Positions 53,569 to 64,000 of a DNA stretch of 64,000 bases are shown one piece after another. Numbering within the stretch: the first letter of the stretch is position 1; every line of letters starts with the position of its first letter. The stretch is from Leptoclinus maculatus (lineage: Eukaryota; Chordata; Actinopteri; Perciformes; Stichaeidae): contig JAVDOI010000020.1 in the NCBI GenBank assembly GCA_032191485.1, positions 2,072,611 to 2,136,610 on the forward strand, in the 5' to 3' direction. Under the pieces are notes generated by a model that was not told the DNA's origin, searched no databases, and worked only from the letters and a program-made list of their open reading frames with translations. The position numbers and the translations under genes are program-made.

Positions 53569-56500
53569 ATGGATACACTAAAGTTTCTATTCCTGCTCTT
53601 GTGGATGTGTGGAGGACAGGCAGAGCACAGGTGAGTCCCCAACAATATCACATCCAACATGACAAATCACTTGTTGCATGTTTTATGATTTTGGGATACC
53701 AACAATTAGAAAATTAGCCGTCAATTTATAATTATATGAAAAGCAACACATTTCTAAATGTTTCACAATTTAAAAAAAAAATGGTGAATAATTCCTTTTC
53801 TGTCAATCCACTAATCTTAAACAATGCTAGTTATTCGGATTTCTGCATGTATCATTGCGCCTTTCATTCAGAAGAGTTACCTGTGTTTGGACTGGAATTT
53901 TATCTTATTTGAATTTTATATATATATTTAAAATTGTAAACAAATAAAAAATTGTGTTGCAAAAATATATATTTCTTTCTTACCTTGTTAATTGTCTTCC
54001 TGAGATTCCAGACCCTCGGGTTGGGAACTGCTGTTCTGTGGTATCAGTGTGAATTCATATTAAATCCATATAAAGATGGTGCCTTGAGCAATAGTGACTT
54101 TATGGGGACTTTATTGTACATTATGACACAATGATTGTCTAATGCAGGATTACGCTTCATATCGACTGCTCATAAATGGGAGCAGTGTCTCCTTTCTCAA
54201 GTCTGACAGGGCTCTCGCACGCTCACCCACGGGTCACACTTATTATTACTTGTTTTGATGAATTGAACCTGTTAGAACTCACAGGAAAGGGAACCGTCTC
54301 ATGTTGATGACTGCACCTTGTATGTTGCTAATTTGAGAAAATAAACTCTTGTTTTTATTGACTATAGATAAATCTACACTTTACATTTCAGCGGTACAGT
54401 ACATTTATCTTTGTGTATCTGGATCTCCCTCATACAACCAGAGAAGTGATCCTTAAAGTATTTTAATTACTAATGCATCCGTCGTAATGTTTTGGATATC
54501 AATGAAGGAAAACAAGGTGCTTTTAACTAAACTTGACAAACAAATCTGAATCTGTTCATGTCTCTCTCTCTCTCTCTCTTTTACAGCCTGCAGAATACAC
54601 AGAGAGATGGTATGTTTGTTTTCATCATGTAATAAATCCTGTGTATTTTCTAGAATCTAAATCTGATTATTTGTAGAAGTTGGATGACATGCTCACACAG
54701 TGCTGAGACAGTAGCATGACATGTGACTCCACCATACTGTCCTCAGCATGGACGTGGACTTTACCTCTTTACAGCTCCTTTTCTTCACTGTCCATAACAT
54801 ACAAACACATTAACACTGTGCAGATGTGTTAACACAGATCAGACACACACACACACAGAACACTACAGGGTGATATCAGTCCTCACTGAGGAAAAAATCA
54901 CTCCCTCTAAGAAACGGTGGGTAAGCTTGTGTAACAAAAATATTAAGAATGTTATGGTTAATTGTTCTTTGAGGCCTCACTCCTACCACACTGACAGCAG
55001 GGCCGGTGAAGAACCGTAAGGGTCCTGAATCCAGGCGCTCCCATGGGTGGCTCGTAATGCGTCCCTGTCACAATACTGACACCTCGTGGTCACTGCACAG
55101 CAGCAGCACAGTAATGTACAGCGTTAAATTAGCTTCATAGACTGTGAAATTCTGAAAATTCACACAATGTAAATAACACACATACTAATATTACACACAA
55201 ATATTCTCATTCCCTTCTACCGTTAGAGAAATGCTGCATTATATTAAATGTGCGCTACAACTCAGAGGCTAAAGCACCGCGGGGGCTATGCTAATTCACA
55301 GAGTAGCTAGTAGCGTGTGGCTAATGCGCTGTAAACCGCAAGTGCTTTGATGTCCGTAACTCACCGAGAAAAGAAAAGAATAAAATGAGAGTCCGGTGTT
55401 CTCGGGGTCGTTTTAATAGCTGACTGAACTCTTACATGCTCAAATAGTTTTTACATCAAGTACAAGTAATGTGTGTAATATCACTCCATAATTTCTCCCT
55501 CCATGCTCCGCTTGCGTCACATCAGACTGCGTCTCTCTAACCTGAGTGAAGGAGGCGGGACTTGTGTTATTTTTGCACCTATTATTAATTATTCCGCCTT
55601 GAACCAATACGTTTGTTTGTTAATGATTAGTGAATGGAGATTATTCTAAATGTCATAGTAACTATTTTCCAATGAGTTACACCAGCATAGATGCTGGCAT
55701 TGGATTTCCAAACTTGAGGACATTGCCAAGATCAGATTCAACATTTTTGAGGTTATGGATTGATAAAGATAAATGGGTACAGCATTGGATGCGGGGCCCG
55801 TTCATAAGTTAAAGTTGCTCAGTGGTGCATGACGCCAAAATGGCTAGACCTCAGTGTTTTAAATTACCCAGGTCTTCTGCCTCTATTCTGCAATGTACAG
55901 TATGTATTAGGGATTTTACAACTCGTGGGACTTCAGCGAGACTCATCTGAAACCAAACCTATTCTCATCGATCCATCTTTTTTTTTAGAACCACTCATCT
56001 TGTATCGGCCCAGAATCTCAAAAAGCGAGATCTTGCTAATAAATAGACATTGAATAATTCATTGCAATGACGACGGATTGTTTTGGTGGTAAATTATATC
56101 AATTGCTGTTATTGACCTCTGCGATATCCATTTGTCTATCTCCCTGTGTCGTGTTTGTGTTTCTGCAGCTGTAGTGCTGACTGCCTGTGACTTTAACCAG
56201 GACACTGAACCATTCTGCAAGTTCACTCAGGACAGCACAGACAACGGTGACTGGACCCGACACAGAGGTTTAACCCCGACAACTGGTACTGGCCCCAGTG
56301 GAGACTACCCTGATGGAGGTCAGTCCTGAATGCATGGTTTATCTGAAATATCTCATTTCTCTACAAATAGTGTAACCAATAGTGGTGGCCAGGCCATGAT
56401 TGAGGTTAATTGAGAGTCTTAAGATGGAAACACTAAATTAAGACTCAATACACGTCTTCTTTTGTCTCAATCTGTCTGCAGCGGGCTACTATATCTACCA

Positions 56501-59500
56501 TGAGGGTGACAATGTTGCTAATGGACAGAAAGCGCGTCTGCTGAGCCCTGCCCTCTCATCATCGGCCTCTCAGATCTGTGTCCAGTTCCGATACTACATG
56601 TACGGATCAGACACTAAGAATGTGTTGAGTGTTCTGGCCAAGAAGCCCACCGGTGATGAGGAGGTCTGGAAGAAGATGGGTATCCAGAGTCCATCCTGGC
56701 TGAAGGGCTCTGTCACCGTGTCCAAACCCAGCAGTCAGAGCGTCACTGTGAGTGTCATGAAGTATTCTAACAAAAAGTTAATTCTTTCTTAAAAGTTAAT
56801 TCTTCTAAATCCTTTTTCAAATACACTTGTCTTGGGTTTCCCCCCAATTAAGTCTGGATGGCTTTGACAGACGTTCCTAATGCACAGACTTTGAATTGGG
56901 ACCAAACATGAACTCAATAAATAGTTCCATCTATAAATGACGCATATGCTAAATTGGTTGCTTTTGACTGGGGTCGCCCAGGACCCCAATACATTGGTAT
57001 ATCTAGAAATCACTAATTAAACCGGAAAAAGAAAACAATGGATGGAAACACACTTACTGTTTTGTGAAACAAAAACTATAGCGTTGGGCTAAATGAGCTA
57101 CAACTAACTTACTTAAATTAATTGCCACAATAACTAATTCAATCTAACCAGATTACAAAAGTGAAATGAATCTACAACTCATGTGCAAAGTACAATTGCT
57201 GTATTTTTATCATGTAGGGTGATAACATATGCTCTGTGTCTATAGATTGTGTTTGAGGCTCAGAGAGGCTTCAGTCCTTCCTGTGACACAGCTCTGGACA
57301 ACATCGTCATCACTGAAGGAGCGTGTCCCGGTAAACTTACACACACTCACACACTCACACACCACGGCACAAACACAAATTGCTGTATCACTGATTGTTC
57401 AAATGTTTTGTTCACAGCTTGTGTGTCTGGCTGTGATTTTGACATTGTTGGTGAGTTGTGTGGGTGGACGACTCAAACTGAGAATCCTGATATATTTGGC
57501 TTTGACCAGTGGACTGGGCCAACTGAAACTGAAGGCACCGGGCCTGATGATGACTTCTCCAAACCTGGATGTATGTGGTTTTTCTTTTTTTGCTAACTTA
57601 AAAAAATCTCAACTCACTTTTCATTGACTTTGTATGAATTTTGCCATATACTTCAATTGATTTGATTTTGATTTATTCTTACCAACATGACAATTGTTTA
57701 TTTTGATCCTTCCATACATAGTGGGCTCATACATGTTGATGGATTCTTTAGAGGCTATCCCTGGAGTCAAGTCTCAGATCACAAGTACTCTAATAACCTC
57801 CTCCACTGGATGTCTGGACCTCACCTTCCACTACTACTTGTACGGCACCAGCACCACCATGGAGCTCAGCGTCCACACCATCACCGCAGGTAAATGATTG
57901 CATTTATCGTAATGTCCATACAGACAGGAAAACAGACAGCATTAACACATTTGTTTCGTTTGAATTTGTTTATCTGTTTACCAGGTGGAAGCCTTGGACC
58001 TGCTCTCTACACTGTAAGGGGTAACCAGGGTCAGGGCTGGAAGCCCGCAGAGGTCCGGTACTTGGGAGCTGCTACCATTCAGGTAAATACATGAACAATA
58101 TCTGTCTCTGTGTATGTGCATAGGTTTACATTAACTTTCTTGTACCATTTTTATGTATTTCAGTTTGTGATCGTGGGTACCTTTGGAGAAACTCCTCAAA
58201 CCGATATTGCTGTTGATGCTGTGTGTGTCATGACCTGCAAAGGTGAGAAACTGAACAGAGGGAATTCAAGTTACTCTCTGCACCATAAACATATGCATAT
58301 GCTGAGTCAATGACAGGTGTTTTCATAAGAAACTCTTTATTTTTCATTTATAGCTCCTCTACCACCGGTAACAACTCCAGGACCAACCACACCAAAGCCA
58401 ACAACTCCCAGTCCATCAACACCTAAACCATCAACTCCAGGCCCGACTACACCTAAACCAACATCTCCTGGTCCATCAACACCTAAACCATCAACTCCTG
58501 GTCCATCCACACCTAAACCATCAACTCCAGGACCGACTACACCTAAACCAACAACTCCTGGTCCATCCACACCTAAACCATCAACTCCAAGCCCGACTAC
58601 ACCTAAACCAACAACTCCTGGTCCATCCACACCTAAACCATCAACTCCAGGCCCGACTACACCTAAACCAACAACTCCTGGTCCATCAACACCTAAACCA
58701 TCAACTCCAGGCCCGACTACACCTAAACCAACAACTCCTGGTCCATCAACACCTAATCCATCAACTCCAGGCCCGACTACACCTAAACCAACAACTCCTG
58801 GTCCATCAACACCTAAACCATCAACTCCAGGCCCAACTACACCTAAACCAACAACTCCTGGTCCATCAACACCTAATCCATCAACTCCAGGCCCGACTAC
58901 ACCTAAACCATCAACTCCAAGCCCGACTACGCCTAAACCAACAACTCCTGGTCCATCCACACCTAAACCATCAACTCCAGGCCCGACTACACCTAAACCA
59001 ACAACTCCTGGTCCATCAACACCTAAACCATCAACTCCAGGCCCGACTACACCTAAACCAACAACTCCTGGTCCATCAACACCTAAACCATCAACTCCAG
59101 GCCCGACTACACCTAAACCAACAACTCCTGGTCCATCAACACCTAAACCATCAACTCCAGGCCCGACTACACCTAAACCAACAACTCCTGGTCCATCAAC
59201 ACCTAATCCATCAACTCCAGGCCCGACTACACCTAAACCAACAACTCCTGGTCCATCAACACCTAAACCATCAACTCCAGGCCCGACTACACCTAAACCA
59301 ACAATTCCTGGTCCATCCACACCTAAACCATCAACTCCAGGCCCGACTACACCTAAACCAACAACTCCTGGTCCATCAACACCTAATCCATCAACTCCAG
59401 GCCCGACTACACCTAAACCAACAAGTCCTGGTCCATCCACACCTAAACCAACAACTCCAGGCCCGACTACACCTAAACCAACAACTCCTGGTCCATCAAC

Positions 59501-62500
59501 ACCTAATCCATCAACTCCAGGCCCGACTACACCTAAACCAACAACTCCTGGACCAACTACACCTAAACCAACAACTCCTGGACCAACTACACCAAAGCCA
59601 ACAAGTATGACAAGTCCTTATCAACGTTTGTTTCTTTATTCAATTCTTCAATTCTTTCTTACATTTATTTTGCCCATCTACCAATTTCTTATTCTTTCTG
59701 CTGTACAGAACCATGCCCTCCTGATGCAGAGTATATAAAATGTGGTCCAGCTTGTATCCCCACCTGTATGGAACCTTCCACCAACTGTTCTGGCTCCTGT
59801 ATCAGTGGCTGCTTCTGCAAACCAGGGTTTGTCTTCAAGGGACGGCGCTGTGTCCCATTGGAGAAATGTGGCTGTCTGGATGACCAGAATAACTATTATG
59901 AGGTCAGATATCCTTGTTAGTACCCATATGTATACATTCCTGTTTAGTAAAAATTAGGGGTGCAACGGATCACAAACCTCACGGTTCGGTTCGGATCATT
60001 TTTCGGATCAACAAAGAAAAGGGGAGGAGACAAATATAACTTTGCTTTCCATTTATTAATTAATGAACTTTGAGAACACTTAAAGAAAAGAACTTTGGGC
60101 TATAGTCTTACATAAAAACTAAAATATTGAAAATGTTTAATTTGAAATTAAATAAATAAATACAATTAAAACATTCAAGAATATTCAATTCTGTTTAAGT
60201 TTAAGTGCAACATGAGGTATGTTGATGCCCTCGTCCTTTGATCAATATTGAAAGAATATGTGAGCTAGCTTCCACTGTTTACACTGAACTGAACTGCTCG
60301 GCAACAACTTGGGTCTGTGTTTACTTCCTGTCAGGTTATGTCATTCAAATACACAATAATGTTTACCATTACTGTGACATTATTTTCAAAAAGATGAGAA
60401 TATCTCCATTGTCTGGGGAGAGGATAGACCTTTCTGTAGTGACTGTTACTACTGGGCCTGTCTAGCTTCCACTCTGATGCTTCTGTCAGCACCTGCACCA
60501 GGTGTGTCTGTGTGACTCTCACAGAGGGGGCGTGTCTACAGCACCTGTCTGTGTGACTCTCACAGAGGGGGCGTGTCTACAGCACCTGTCTGTGTGACTC
60601 TCACAGAGGGGGCGTGTCTGCAGCACCTGTCTGTGTGACTCTCACAGAGGGGGCGTGTCTGCAGCACCTGTCTGTGTGACTCTCACAGAGGGGGCGTGTC
60701 TGCAGCACCGGACTATGAATCACTCCGCCGTGGTGAAAGCGGTCACAGTCTTTTCCTTGTCGTATGTCTTTCTTTTTAAATAACGCCTACATACCGTAAC
60801 AGTTTTGTCCACCACCCTTATCCGTCATTATACTTTACAGGGAAGACAAAATGATCCCAAACTTGTGACTTAAATGACCCGGGGGCTTCTGAAGTTCCTC
60901 CGCTCGCCGTGACTTTCGCCGTTAAATGCTTTTAACCTGCTCCGTTCACGTGAACACTACTGCTTTATATCTGTTCACTGACACTTTGCATTGATATTAC
61001 TTGAAAAGGAACAGCAGCAGTAAAACTGTATTACACATGATTACACTGTAAAAAAAAAAAGAAAAAAAATACTCAATTGATCGGCGGTTGACGAGTGATC
61101 CGAACCGTGAGGGGTGATCCGAACAGATCACGGATCGACCCGTGATCCGTTACACCACTAGTAAAAATATATAATGGTAATTATTAAATTACAAGAAGGT
61201 TGTACTATGTAGTTCCAGTGACACACGGTACTCATGGTTGATTCTTTGTTCAATTTTGTTTTAGCCTGGCGAGATTATAGTTGGAGATGGCTGCTCAAAG
61301 TTGTGTCGCTGTGCAGGGAACTACACTTTGGAATGTGTTGACAACTCATGTGACCCCACTGAAGAGTGTCGCGAAGCGAATGGTGTTGCAGGCTGCTATC
61401 CTAAAGGTAATAATATCTGATGAATTGTCAAGGAATTGCTACAAGAACTGGTACTTGCAGTCGTCCAACCACATCCATCTGAAGGCAAACGAGTTTCAAA
61501 CTGTTCCCATCGGCTCCACACACAAGGGTGTACAGTCAGTCAAAAATAATAAAATGTGCTGCTACAGCGATTCTACTTCTGATGTATCTTAGCTAAAAGA
61601 TTCTTTTAGCTAATGTTAGAAAACCTTAGATGTTGCTGTGTAACTGACATTACTGAGTCAGCTTGCAGACTTTATGACTCTTCTCTACTTGTGCTACTGT
61701 TTTATCACTTTTTAGCATTAACAAAATAACTGCTAACATAGAGTTTCTCATACCGTAGGTACATCCACATGCATAGCGACTGGTGATCCCCACTACACCA
61801 CCTTTGACAAACGCAAATACAACTTCATGGGCAACTGCAGCTACTTGATGTCTCGACCCTGCAATGAAACGACTCTGCCACCCTTTGAGGTCCATGCGGA
61901 CAACGAACATCGTTTTAACAGTCCCACCATCTCCTATGTGAAGGCCGTGCATGTATATGTACACACGGTGAAGATCTCCATCCTCAAAGGTGGCACTGTG
62001 CAGGTAATAAATGAGGGGAGAAACTAACTCTGTTTTTTAACAGACAGTGTGGCAGGGTGCAGCCTGGGCTCCTAAAATGTGCTTTCCTGTACAACAAAAC
62101 TGCATTGTCAATCACATTTCAATATTTTCTCCCGGATTACGTTTGTTTTAGATGTATCACAAATACCTTTCTAATCATAGTCCACAGAAGCCCTGTATGG
62201 AGGAGGTTGGAGGGAACAAACACGGGACTTTAACCCAGGAGGCCGCTGATCACGTCCCGTGTCAAACCAAAAATTAATGTTGATATTTTAATTTACGTCC
62301 ATACCTTAAAGCCAAACAATGTTTTAATAAACCTAACGAAGTAGTTTTGTTGTATTTCAAATTGAGTTAACCATGTGTTTAAAAATGCAACCGTAATCTG
62401 GGAAAATATATATTTCCCTAGAAACATAATTGAGAATGCTGTTGAGTTGTATAGGAACCACATTTTGAAGGAGACAGGGTTGCAGGGTGACAACCATCAT

Positions 62501-63671
62501 ACTATTTTCATATCTATGACATATTTACCAGAGCTAATGTCCATAAATCATGTGAATTCTCTGCAGAAAATACATCTTTTCAATTGCTAATTGCAGTTTG
62601 AGATTCTATACATAGAGAGTTTTTAATCGTTAAGTGTTTCTGTTTCCTCAGTCATCACTCATTATCTTATTTGCACTTGCTTTTCCCCGCACAGGTGAAC
62701 GGAACCAATGTAAACCTGCCAGTGACTCCGGCCCGTGGCGTCTCTGTGTTCAAGTCAGGAAAGCACTACACTGTGTCCATGGACTTTGGTGTGACTGTTC
62801 GTTATGATGGAAACCACTTCATGGACATCAAAGTGATCAAAGAGTGAGTAAAGAAAGACTGAACTTTACATTCTTACCCCGACTCCACGGACAAAACCAT
62901 TTTCAATGGAGATTGTGGAGTGATGCTGACAATAAAGTCTGATAATCAGTGAAAGCACTAATGGTGTGAATGAAATCAAGTCACAAACTCTTTGACTGAA
63001 TTGTTGCTTTTTCACCTCCTCAAATCACTAACTTGGAGATTTTCTTGCAGCTATCAGAACAAACTGTGTGGACTGTGTGGAGATTACGATGGAGATTCCA
63101 AAGATGACTTCCGTAAACCAAATGGATTATTGACCAACAATGCCAATGACTTTGGACACAGCTGGAACACCGATCCAGAGTGAGTCGCATTGGATTTGTT
63201 TTAATGATTGATTGTATATTTTAACGCCATTTTGATGTATTTATTCCATTCTGAACAAATGGGTACACATCGATCAACCCTTTGTTAGAATTGCTAGGGG
63301 AGAAAAACTAACAAACAACACACGGAGCTTCTCTAACTAACTGTCTGTGTTGACAGGTGTAACAACAAACCCAACACCACCATCCCTGAGTGTGACGAAG
63401 GAGAGCAGGAGCTGTATGAGAGCTCAGGATACTGCGGCATCCTGCTGGACATTAAGGGTCCCTTCGCTGTGTGCCACCGCAAAGTCAACCCAAATGTAAG
63501 TCACTTCACTCACACACACACACACACACACACACAGGCCTATACAGTACGCACTAATACGAAGCAGTTCCCACTTTTGATGTCATCAAGAAAATTGCAT
63601 TAAAATAAGAGACAGAAATTACAATTTCTGGTTGACGATGGAGACAGACTAAGGCATTGTAACTCAAGGAA

Positions 63672-63704
<33 letters not shown>

Positions 63705-64000
63705 CAGAATTACTTCAGGGACTGTATCTTTGACCTGTGTGAGCTGGATGGAGCCAAGCCCATTCTGTGCGAAGCCATAGAGGCCTACATCAACGAATGC
63801 CAGGACCGCGGGGTGAACATCGGACCCTGGAGGAATGAAACCTTCTGCCGTGAGTGTTGGGTGAACGAACGGATGGAGAACATGATAGATGGATGGAGGG
63901 ATCTAGGGAGGGCAAGATGGGCAACTAGGGAGCCCCTTCTTAAGGCTCAGTGAGGTTATTATTATGCAGGTTTTTTGGGGTTGTCCGTCTGTCCGTCCAT
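53569..64000 (+). CDS. zan: zonadhesin-like MAM/mucin/TIL/VWD protein (5' part; runs off the window)
   Basis: Seventeen coding exons in the window: 53569-53630, 54587-54609, 56169-56318, 56482-56747, 57246-57330, 57418-57570, 57722-57889, 57985-58082, 58164-58242, 58354-59604, 59709-59902, 61265-61406, 61759-62003, 62695-62843, 63051-63179, 63357-63495, 63708-63849. All phases close, giving 1158 residues so far. Order: signal peptide MDTLKFLFLLLWMCGGQA; MAM domain 1 (about 30-196); MAM domain 2 (197-361); Pro/Thr mucin repeats (361-778); Cys-rich TIL domain (about 779-843); linker with CSKLCRC; VWD (about 891-1064) with CGLCGDYDGDSKDD; C8 domain (1065-1158). This is zonadhesin architecture; mammalian zonadhesin is a sperm protein that binds the egg coat. 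Synteny with 7q22 supports the name, but fish hold several related VWD mucin-like genes, so orthology is inferred. Confidence 0.85.
53631..56168 (+). other. zonadhesin-like introns 1 and 2, around a 23-nt microexon
   Basis: Introns of 956 and 1559 bp flank exon 2 (54587-54609, 23 nt). A (CT)n tract feeds directly into the microexon acceptor. No other gene seen. Confidence 0.75.
58354..59604 (+). repeat. zan: coding Pro/Thr minisatellite, 60-bp unit (exon 10)
   Basis: One exon of 1251 bp encodes about 40 decapeptides of the form PGP(S/T)TPKP(S/T)T, paired into 20-residue (60-bp) units. Mucin-type O-glycosylation is expected from the Thr/Ser/Pro content. Variants include TPNP for TPKP in several units and one ATT (Ile) substitution. 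Because 60 and 3 are commensurate, unit gain or loss keeps frame, so copy number is likely polymorphic. The long minus-strand open frame here (58337-59440) is a shadow of the repeat. Confidence 0.95.
59955..61160. mobile_element. hAT-type nonautonomous DNA transposon in zonadhesin-like intron 11
   Basis: Left end TAGGGGTGCAACGGATCA and right end (reverse complement) TAGTGGTGTAACGGATCA match at 16 of 18 bases. Both ends are followed by subterminal GGTTCGGATCA-like motifs. Flanked by the 8-bp direct repeat GTAAAAAT at 59947-59954 and 61161-61168. Eight-base duplications and TAGGGGTG-type ends fit the hAT superfamily. The 1.2-kb interior has no transposase frame, so it needs a helper element. 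Confidence 0.9.
60507..60710 (+). repeat. 41-bp minisatellite inside the hAT element, 5 copies
   Basis: Five near-identical copies of a unit starting TCTGTGTGACTCTCACAGAG and containing GGGGGCGTGTCT. The first two copies have CTACAG where the others have CTGCAG. Confidence 0.95.
63505..63702. repeat. (CA)n and (GT)n runs in the last zonadhesin-like intron seen
   Basis: (CA)n at about 63511-63534 and (GT)n at about 63673-63702, both in the intron 63496-63707. The GT run abuts the exon 17 acceptor (TGTTCAG). Opposite-polarity repeats could pair in the transcript. Confidence 0.8.

Overview
The window looks like nuclear DNA of a bony fish, probably a percomorph-type teleost. Genes are intron-rich with GT..AG splice sites, all recognisable proteins are vertebrate families, and short DNA-transposon derivatives and CA/GT and tetranucleotide arrays of the kind common in fish genomes fill the gaps. 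The species cannot be named from sequence alone.

Five protein genes and three tRNA genes are supported. From left to right: snapc2 (minus, six coding exons, 539-3889), tRNA-Leu(AAG) (minus), vgf (minus, one coding exon 10029-12191 plus a noncoding first exon near 14807-15020), ap1s1 (minus, five coding exons 22245-30097, the first contributing only its ATG), serpine1/PAI-1 (minus, eight coding exons 31576-33941 plus a noncoding first exon near 35362-35440), tRNA-Thr(AGT) (plus), tRNA-Ser(TGA) (minus), and the 5' part of a zonadhesin-like gene (plus, 17 coding exons from 53569, running off the right edge). Exon coordinates were worked out by hand; reading phase closes across every junction I list.

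Vgf, ap1s1, serpine1 and zonadhesin all lie in human 7q22, so this is a conserved synteny block; snapc2 maps to human chromosome 19, so its position here marks a rearrangement relative to human. The genes do not form a pathway: SNAPC2 serves snRNA transcription, VGF is a neuroendocrine peptide precursor, AP1S1 is a clathrin adaptor subunit, PAI-1 inhibits plasminogen activators, and the zonadhesin-like protein is a secreted or surface mucin-type adhesion protein.

The clearest regulatory signal is the vgf core promoter: CCAAT, a perfect CRE, an E-box, a TATA box and a near-consensus RE1/NRSE (REST site) within about 170 bp. The clearest mobile element is a 1.2 kb hAT-type nonautonomous transposon with 8-bp target duplications in a zonadhesin intron. 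The 35.8-48.8 kb and 49.2-53.5 kb stretches hold no gene I can recognise apart from one weak orphan exon candidate at 40.4 kb. I found no convincing new biological system; the findings are local curiosities.
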